From JABHHG01 sp964419445 (GTDB lineage Bacteria > Fidelibacterota > Marinisomatia > SCGC-AAA003-L08 > D37C17), in assembly GCA_964419445.1 (NCBI GenBank), contig CAYQPE010000014.1:1-29406 (forward strand): a stretch of 29,406 bases of DNA, written 5' to 3'. The position numbers were made by a program, and so were the translations under genes. Each line of letters begins with the position of its first letter. The stretch's first letter is position 1. A model generated the notes under the pieces. The model saw nothing but the letters and a program-made list of their open reading frames with translations. It did no database searches and had not been told where the DNA came from. Shown piece after piece: positions 23,823 through 29,406 of this stretch.

Positions 23823-25625
23823 TTATTTAGAATACTTCTGTATTGATGTGGGTACCCACCATTCTTGCAAATCATAACCCGGTCTGAATGGATAAATATC
23901 AATGCCCTTGAAACGCTTATGATGTACTAGATGTGATTTTGAGCATACCAAAAATGTATATGGTTGTTCCTCATGAAGAATTTCTTGAAACTCTAACATT
24001 AATGTTTTACGTACTTCTGCATCAAATTCTTTTCGATTTTGCTCTATAATCTTATCGGCTCTATCATGCTTAAAACTCACTGAATTAGAGCCTCTGCCCA
24101 CCGCCTGTGTAGAATGGAATACTTGATACGGATCTGGGCTATCCACACCAAAAACCCACCCTAAAATCATGGCATCAAACTTATGATCACGTACATTATC
24201 TAAATATACAGACCATTCCATAGTATGTACATCTGCAGAAATACCTACTTTTCTCAGTTCTTCCACCATAATTAGACCAATCTTTTTGCGAATCTCATTA
24301 CCTTGATTGGTTTTAAATTCAAATTCAAACGGTGTTAATTTGCCATTAATCACTTTGTCTAAGACTCCATCATTATCAGAATCTCTCCACCCTGCCTCAG
24401 CCAATAATTGTTTAGCTTTTTCAGGATTAAACTCCCATGCCTCAATATTATGGTTAAACTCTGGACGCTTGTAATAAACGCTACCAATGGCAGGCTTTGC
24501 TTCTCCATAGTATAAAATTTCTGTAATTTTATCACGGTTACATAAATGTGTCATGGCACGCCTTACTCGCTTATCAGCAAAAATTGGATGTTCGTTATTC
24601 CATCCAATATATGAATAGTTGGGATAATAGTAGGATTCCTTACTATTATTTTTATTGAATTTTGCAGAATTGGTTTGATTAAAAAATAGTTCAGGTGGTA
24701 AACTACGAATAAGATCTATTTCTTGGGCTTTTAAACCAGTAAGAGCAGCATCATGCTGTTTTACTGTTTTATGAACTAATTTTGAAACTGCATTCAAATT
24801 CTCTTTTTCAGATGCACGCCAGTAATTATCATTTTTTTCTAATATAATTCGGTCATCGGTTCGCCATTCTTTAAATACATAAGGTCCAGAACCTATAGGG
24901 TTACGTGATACCTCATGACTATTAAAATAATCTGCAAACATATATGCAGGTTCATTTTTAAATGTTTCTAAAGAAGAGTTTTCTTCGGTGAATTGGTAGA
25001 GCAATTTGTTTAAATCATCAAATGAGTACTCATCCATATATCCATTGGGATCATACACATGCTTAGGAAGTACATACAATGCAGATCCAATAAATACTTC
25101 ATGCTTAAAATAAACTTCACTACAGGTAAACTTTACGGTATAAGGATCACCATTCACCAATTCTGCTTTTGCCACATCTTTATAATAATTTCGAAGCGGT
25201 GCTGCATCGGTAAATGGATTTTTTATAGACTTTAAACTAAATATTACATCTTCACCTGTCAGTGGAGTACCGTCTGAAAAGGTTACATCTTTTCGAAGGG
25301 TAAATGTATATGTTTTCTTATCTTCTGAAACCGTAGGACGAGAGGTTGCAATTTGCGGTACATACGCTAATGTTTTATTATCTTGTACCAACATTCCTTC
25401 AAAAATATTATTTCCATAAATATAGGTTCCGCCAGCACCTGTAGATGTGAACGGATTTAACCCGTCTGTATCACTAAGTTCATGAACAATTATCCAATCC
25501 CCATTATGGTCTTTTGGTTCCATGTTGGTAGTATCTACCTCCCATGAAGACTGAGAAGAATCACCGCCACCACAGTTGAATAATGAAAATGAAATACTGA
25601 AGAGTATAAAAAAATAATTTTTCAT
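23823..25625 (-). CDS. oppA: Peptide-binding lipoprotein, SBP family 5 (OppA/DppA type)
   Basis: Extracytoplasmic substrate-binding protein of the importer, 600 aa. The N-terminus has a hydrophobic signal and a lipobox ending SLFNC (Cys18), followed by a Gly/Ser-rich linker, so it should be lipid-anchored. The family-5 fold is clear: LNPFTSTGAGGTYIYGNNIFEGM, YTFTLRKDVTFSDGTPLTGEDV, PIGSGPYVFKEW and DKRVRRAMTHLCNRDKI. After LLAEAGW there is a DSDNDGVLD loop, a calcium-type Dx-D-x-DG motif found in some members. The ligand cannot be told from sequence; peptides are the default. It begins 7 nt after cdsA. Confidence 0.95.
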   Translation of the reverse strand: MKNYFFILFSISFSLFNCGGGDSSQSSWEVDTTNMEPKDHNGDWIIVHELSDTDGLNPFTSTGAGGTYIYGNNIFEGMLVQDNKTLAYVPQIATSRPTVSEDKKTYTFTLRKDVTFSDGTPLTGEDVIFSLKSIKNPFTDAAPLRNYYKDVAKAELVNGDPYTVKFTCSEVYFKHEVFIGSALYVLPKHVYDPNGYMDEYSFDDLNKLLYQFTEENSSLETFKNEPAYMFADYFNSHEVSRNPIGSGPYVFKEWRTDDRIILEKNDNYWRASEKENLNAVSKLVHKTVKQHDAALTGLKAQEIDLIRSLPPELFFNQTNSAKFNKNNSKESYYYPNYSYIGWNNEHPIFADKRVRRAMTHLCNRDKITEILYYGEAKPAIGSVYYKRPEFNHNIEAWEFNPEKAKQLLAEAGWRDSDNDGVLDKVINGKLTPFEFEFKTNQGNEIRKKIGLIMVEELRKVGISADVHTMEWSVYLDNVRDHKFDAMILGWVFGVDSPDPYQVFHSTQAVGRGSNSVSFKHDRADKIIEQNRKEFDAEVRKTLMLEFQEILHEEQPYTFLVCSKSHLVHHKRFKGIDIYPFRPGYDLQEWWVPTSIQKYSK

Positions 25626-25632
25626 AAAATCC

Positions 25633-26451
25633 CTAAATTAAATGTGAAAATTCTAAATATAAATATGTGAGTGGAGCTGCCACTGCCAAAGAATCAAAAC
25701 GATCGAGTATTCCCCCATGACCTTGCAAATAATCACTGGTATCTTTTACACCAGCCTCACGCTTGAGTAATGATTCGGCAAAATCACCTAATTGACTTAT
25801 TCCACCAGTAATTAAACCTAATATAATTATATCCAATAATTGAAGCCAATCTCCATAAATATCACTATAGAACATAACCATTAAAAATAAAATTGAACCT
25901 AAAAGTCCTGCAATACTACCTTCCCATGATTTTTTAGGACTTACTGATGGTAATACTTTATGTTTTCCAAATTTAGAACCAAAAATAAAGGCAAAAGTGT
26001 CGCATATCCATACAGATACAAACATAGATACCGTAATAATATATCCATATTCAGGAATTAATCGTACTGAAATTAAAGAGGCCAATAATAAACCCAACCA
26101 AATGAGTCCAAAGTTTAAGGTAGCAATATTGAGAAGTGGTTTTTTTTCTCCTCTAAATATTTCAAAAAACAGAGAACATAAACCAATAGAAATTAATAAG
26201 GGTACTTTTAATTGGGGCACATTGCTTACATCCGCATATATAAGGGAAAATATTCCCAATAGTAATAACCATTTTAGGGGATTCCCTCCATGTTGTTTGG
26301 CTAAATCAGCCAGTTCAATACCCCCTAATAGGATGAGAGCCGTAAATAAACCGGCAAACCAAAATCCTCCCTGCCATATAACAAAGAGTAATGATGGTAC
26401 ACCAATAAGATTAACCAATGTGCGTGATTTTTTATTTTCTGTGATTGCCAT
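25633..26451 (-). CDS. cdsA: Phosphatidate cytidylyltransferase (CDP-diacylglycerol synthase)
   Basis: A membrane enzyme that makes CDP-diacylglycerol from phosphatidic acid and CTP, the branch point for phospholipids; 272 aa. It has about seven or eight hydrophobic segments. The family signature is spread over KKSWEGSIAGLLGS, GDFAESLLKREAGVKDTSDYL and the end GHGGILDRFDSL. In the last motif the residue before GHGG is Gln where Pro is more usual. It shares an apparent operon with oppABC (7 nt spacing), with no obvious functional link. Confidence 0.95.
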   Translation of the reverse strand: MAITENKKSRTLVNLIGVPSLLFVIWQGGFWFAGLFTALILLGGIELADLAKQHGGNPLKWLLLLGIFSLIYADVSNVPQLKVPLLISIGLCSLFFEIFRGEKKPLLNIATLNFGLIWLGLLLASLISVRLIPEYGYIITVSMFVSVWICDTFAFIFGSKFGKHKVLPSVSPKKSWEGSIAGLLGSILFLMVMFYSDIYGDWLQLLDIIILGLITGGISQLGDFAESLLKREAGVKDTSDYLQGHGGILDRFDSLAVAAPLTYLYLEFSHLI

Positions 26452-26527
26452 TTGATAAAATGAAAGACGCGAAATTTACAGAATTACTATTGCTTTCACA
26501 AAGGGGAGAAATGAAATTAAATATCTA

Positions 26528-27322
26528 TTATTGATCTAATTCTGTTCCGCAAATCTTGCAGAATCTAGCATCTTCTTCATGATCTTCATTTCCACAGCCA
26601 GCGCAAACATCATGCTTTAATTTATGTGTCATTGCAGTAAATTCTGCAGTGATTATACCCGTAGGCACTGCAATTGTGGCATAACCTACAATCATAGCCA
26701 AAGATGCCAATGCTTGCCCCCACTCAGTTTGGGGTGAAATATCTCCATACCCAACAGTGGTAACTGTTACTATAGCCCAATAAATACTTCGCGGAATACT
26801 GGTAAATCCATTGGCTTCACCCTCTATTAAATACATGACTGAACCAAATATTATTACCAATGCCATAAGCCAAAACAAAAATACGGTAATTTTACGCCGT
26901 GATGCAAAAATAGCTTTCATCAGTAAATTTGCTTCTGAGATATACAATATTAATTTCATTATCCTAAAAATACGTAATACACGCATAATTCTAATGACTG
27001 ATAAATATCGACTTGCAGGCAAGAAAATACTTAAATAGGTAGGTAGAATTGCAAGTAAATCAATGATTCCATAAAAACTTCGAATATAAGATAGCGGTTT
27101 TTTAATACAATATATTCTCAGAAAGTATTCAATAGTAAAGAGAATGGTAAAATACCATTCTAGTGCATATAATTCTTTACTATACTGTTGATGGTAATAC
27201 TGTACACTATCCAGCATGACAACTGCAGTACTCATTAATATGCTTAAAATGAGAATTAAATCAAATGCCTTCCCTGCAGGAGTATCAGATTCAAATATTA
27301 TTTCGTAAAGTTTTGATTTCAT
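26528..27322 (-). CDS. Voltage-gated potassium channel (6-TM) with C-terminal zinc ribbon
   Basis: A 264-aa Kv-type channel subunit, expected to form a tetramer in the inner membrane. The voltage sensor S1-S4 spans about 20-125. S4 carries arginines at 105, 111, 114, 117 and 120, spaced by three. The pore helix leads into the filter TVGYGD (189-194), a K+-selective signature, followed by S6 (about 204-228). The cytoplasmic tail ends in a zinc-ribbon-like pair, C240-x2-C243 and C255-x2-C258 (CAGCG; CKICG). Gating and physiological role are unknown. It stands alone with a 76-nt gap before cdsA. Confidence 0.93.
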   Translation of the reverse strand: MKSKLYEIIFESDTPAGKAFDLILILSILMSTAVVMLDSVQYYHQQYSKELYALEWYFTILFTIEYFLRIYCIKKPLSYIRSFYGIIDLLAILPTYLSIFLPASRYLSVIRIMRVLRIFRIMKLILYISEANLLMKAIFASRRKITVFLFWLMALVIIFGSVMYLIEGEANGFTSIPRSIYWAIVTVTTVGYGDISPQTEWGQALASLAMIVGYATIAVPTGIITAEFTAMTHKLKHDVCAGCGNEDHEEDARFCKICGTELDQ

Positions 27323-27411
27323 TAGGTAATTGTAATTTAGAAATTAATTTTAGTTAATAGAGAGATAATTAATTTAATAAGATAAACGGTTAAAATCAAT
27401 CCGTGACAATA

Positions 27412-27510
27412 CTATTTCAGTACAACCCTCTCTGCATCTCCACCAGCACAGTCTTCAGGTTCTGTTGAACAGCTCAATAAGAGAAATATGAGTGGGTATA
27501 GGAGTGTCAT
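27412..27510 (-). CDS. Possible 32-aa lipoprotein or remnant
   Basis: A short open frame of 32 codons from the ATG at 27510. Its first half is a convincing lipoprotein signal (MTLLYPLIFLLLSC, lipobox LLSC, Cys14), followed by STEPEDCAGG and a stop (TAG) 13 codons later. The ATG lies 7 nt after the stop of the 71-aa gene, and no strong Shine-Dalgarno is present. It may be a genuine tiny lipoprotein or the surviving start of a longer one lost by truncation; the downstream sequence to the channel gene is AT-rich and non-coding in appearance. Confidence 0.45.
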   Translation of the reverse strand: MTLLYPLIFLLLSCSTEPEDCAGGDAERVVLK

Positions 27511-27517
27511 TTAGTCT

Positions 27518-27733
27518 TTATTCAGAATCTTTATTAAGTGTATCCTGAGAGTTTTGTTGAAAATTCTTTATCCTATTTATGCAAAATAACCCACAAAAAG
27601 TGCCACAAACAATAGCAGATAAGAAATTTCCTCCATTGGTTAATATCTTCTCGCCGAAGTACAAATCAATAGTTCCCAAAGCAATACCTATTATTGTACA
27701 TCCACCGATAATTTGACTTTCTAAATTCTTCAT
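27518..27733 (-). CDS. Small two-helix membrane protein, unknown
   Basis: A 71-aa hypothetical protein with two hydrophobic helices (about 8-25 and 36-52) joined by a short loop (YFGEKILTNGGNF), and a polar, Asn/Gln-rich C-terminus. An AAAGGA Shine-Dalgarno lies just before the ATG, supporting translation. Three cysteines occur within or near the helices. I do not recognise a family. Glycine zipper-like spacing (GGCTIIGIALG) suggests helix packing, but no function follows from this. Confidence 0.6.
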   Translation of the reverse strand: MKNLESQIIGGCTIIGIALGTIDLYFGEKILTNGGNFLSAIVCGTFCGLFCINRIKNFQQNSQDTLNKDSE

Positions 27734-27907
27734 ATTTGTCCTTTATTGAATACCTAAACTTACAAAAAATTTTATAAAAATTATTTCAGAATGGGTGTCA
27801 GGGTTTTTCTATGGATGCATACCCCGTTGAAAGTCTTGATGGAGGTGAATTTTTGGTTGAGTTTTTGAATACTTTATTATATTCTTCTACAATTTCTTTG
27901 GGGATTG

Positions 27908-29406
27908 TTAATTCTTATAAAATGTTTTCCAATCATCAAGTACTTTCTTATTCCATGAACTATTGAAAAAGGATTTTTTATATACTTTATCTTCAATTTT
28001 TTCTGCCAACTCAGTAAGTTTACTATAACATAAATCTAAACATGATTTAGCTTTATCATTTTCATCCAACTCTTTATAGATGGAAAATAAATTATGATGA
28101 ACTGCCGAAAAATCAATATCAAGCAACCAACCTTTTTTAATATGTTCATGAATTAATTTAAGATTACTTGCTTGATTGATGGGTTCTGTCATTACTTGAG
28201 CTAATATATGCCATGAAAATGACCATAGATAATTACTATTATCATTCAATCTATTAAAGATTATATGAGAATTTTCAAAACTGACACTAGCTGATTCATA
28301 ATCCTGTTTATAAAAATTTATCATGCCTTCAACTTGTGTAAATATTGCTTTTGTATGTTGACTATTGGATGCCTCATTATATTTTCTACTTTCATCTAAG
28401 AACTGGATTGCTTCGTCATATTTTTCTTCACAAATATAAAATAATGCCATATTTATATACTGTATATATAAATATTCTTTATCATCTATTTCTTTAGCAA
28501 TTTTTATTGAACGAGAAAAAGTTTCTAAGGCACTTGATGACTGACCTAAGAATGTATATACAAAGCCTAATCCATTTAAAGAACCACTAATTCCCCTTCG
28601 ATTTCCCATTTCTTTAAATAATCTAATTGCTTTGTTAAAGGTATTCTCAGCCAATTCGTATTTAGATAAATTCCATAAAAACCAACCTTTACTATCATAT
28701 GCATTTGCTAAAACTAGTTTATTATCAAGCATTCTTGCTTCGCCAATAACTCCTTCTATCAATTTTAAGTTTTCTTGAGTAGTTGGTTGAGCATGTGCTA
28801 TGATATGCTTTGCTTCTATCAAACTATTATCTAATGTAATCGCTTTTTTCAATAATCCTACGGCAATTTCACAGTCCTCATTATTTGTGCGTACATGAAA
28901 TTCATGTTTTCCTTTAAGATAATATTCATATGCTTCTGTATTTATGGAATCTACTTTGTTCGCTACTTTCGGTTTGGTATTTAATGCCTGTAAGAGTCCA
29001 TTAGATAGACTGTCCTTAATCGTTGGAAGATTATTCCATTTCTCTTGCCATCTATCAGACCATACAACCTTCTTATCTTTCGTATCATACAGCTCTACAG
29101 ATAGCTGAAACATTTCTCCCATACGCCATAGCTCTCCATTTATCATATATCTTACATCAAGTTTTTTAGCAAGCTCATCTTGTGGAAGTTCTCCTGCCTC
29201 ATCTATCTGTTTTTTACTGGCAACTCGAATAAGACCAGCACTTGATACATCTGATATTAAATCAGCTGATATACCATAGGAATAGAATGCATCTTCTTCT
29301 TTGCCTTTATTCTCAAATGGGATAATAGCTATTGATGGAACTTCATCACCAGAGTGTTTAGTTATCTTATTTTCCTGATATTTATCGGGGTTTGGCTGTA
29401 TAAGCT
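27908..29406 (-). CDS. TolB/FlgO-like domain plus tetratricopeptide repeats, 5' end beyond window
   Basis: The frame is open without a stop to the window edge (86 codons upstream of the ATG at 29146). That upstream part clearly belongs: VPSIAIIPFENKG, AFYSYGISADLISDVS, LIRVASKKQID and LDVRYMINGEL form the TolB-N/FlgO-like nucleotide-independent domain seen in front of TPRs in bacterial adenylate cyclase and kinase-associated proteins. The remaining ~400 residues hold about six TPR-like helical pairs, such as AYDSKGWFLWNLSKYELAENTF and LNGLGFVYTFLGQSSSALETF. The true N-terminus may carry a kinase, cyclase, winged-helix or membrane domain and is not visible. It probably mediates protein-protein contacts; its role is unknown. 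Confidence 0.85.
   Translation of the reverse strand, partial: LIQPNPDKYQENKITKHSGDEVPSIAIIPFENKGKEEDAFYSYGISADLISDVSSAGLIRVASKKQIDEAGELPQDELAKKLDVRYMINGELWRMGEMFQLSVELYDTKDKKVVWSDRWQEKWNNLPTIKDSLSNGLLQALNTKPKVANKVDSINTEAYEYYLKGKHEFHVRTNNEDCEIAVGLLKKAITLDNSLIEAKHIIAHAQPTTQENLKLIEGVIGEARMLDNKLVLANAYDSKGWFLWNLSKYELAENTFNKAIRLFKEMGNRRGISGSLNGLGFVYTFLGQSSSALETFSRSIKIAKEIDDKEYLYIQYINMALFYICEEKYDEAIQFLDESRKYNEASNSQHTKAIFTQVEGMINFYKQDYESASVSFENSHIIFNRLNDNSNYLWSFSWHILAQVMTEPINQASNLKLIHEHIKKGWLLDIDFSAVHHNLFSIYKELDENDKAKSCLDLCYSKLTELAEKIEDKVYKKSFFNSSWNKKVLDDWKTFYKN

Noticed and set aside
25997..26455. Plus-strand open frame of 152 codons
   Set aside because: It is antisense to cdsA; its composition follows from the hydrophobic codons of the opposite strand.
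27798..27911. A 37-codon open stretch (beginning LTIPKEIVEEYNK) downstream of the TPR gene, in a different frame
   Set aside because: It has no canonical start codon, is preceded immediately by a stop, and matches nothing I recognise. It could be a decayed gene end but cannot be supported.

Overview
This is a bacterial chromosome segment, AT-rich, with every gene on the minus strand, so transcription runs from high to low coordinates. I identify 29 protein genes (two run off the window ends) and one tRNA. There is no phage, transposon, CRISPR array or rRNA, and no gene-free stretch over 300 bases. Gene order and codon use suit an uncultured marine bacterium of the FCB type, for example Marinimicrobia/SAR406. 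That placement is an inference from style, because no marker gene in the window was compared with a database.

From 29406 downwards: (1) an accessory stretch holding a truncated TolB-like/TPR protein, a two-helix 71-aa membrane protein, a possible 32-aa lipoprotein and a voltage-gated K+ channel with a C-terminal zinc ribbon. (2) cdsA followed within 7 nt by a peptide ABC importer: lipoprotein oppA and permeases oppB and oppC. (3) A compact seven-gene block (21617 to 14758) with junctions between a 4-nt overlap and a 9-nt gap. It encodes a GlmL/MutL-family actin-fold ATPase, a KOW-containing soluble protein and five membrane proteins, one of which looks like DUF6754. No mutase is present. I consider this block the best candidate for an undescribed system. 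(4) oppD, the importer ATPase, stranded on the far side of that block. (5) An ALDH7-type dehydrogenase and L-lysine 6-transaminase, together a lysine to 2-aminoadipate pathway. (6) rsmI, tmk and an S41 protease, overlapping by 1 to 4 nt. (7) tRNA-Val(GAC), then thrS, infC, rpmI, rplT, pheS, pheT, zapA and folD, the classic translation cluster.

Two translation-control details stand out. infC has no ATG, GTG or TTG at its true N-terminus and appears to start at AUA with a good Shine-Dalgarno, the expected kind of start for IF3 autoregulation. The tRNA-Val 3' end lies one nucleotide before the thrS AUG, so tRNA 3' processing would leave an essentially leaderless thrS message.

Several start sites were settled by reading the junctions: pheT at the ATG in TGATG, the KOW protein at the ATG in TAATG, infC at AUA, and the TPR protein as open to the window edge. 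The folD gene at position 1 was found by translating the minus strand and lacks only its last few codons.
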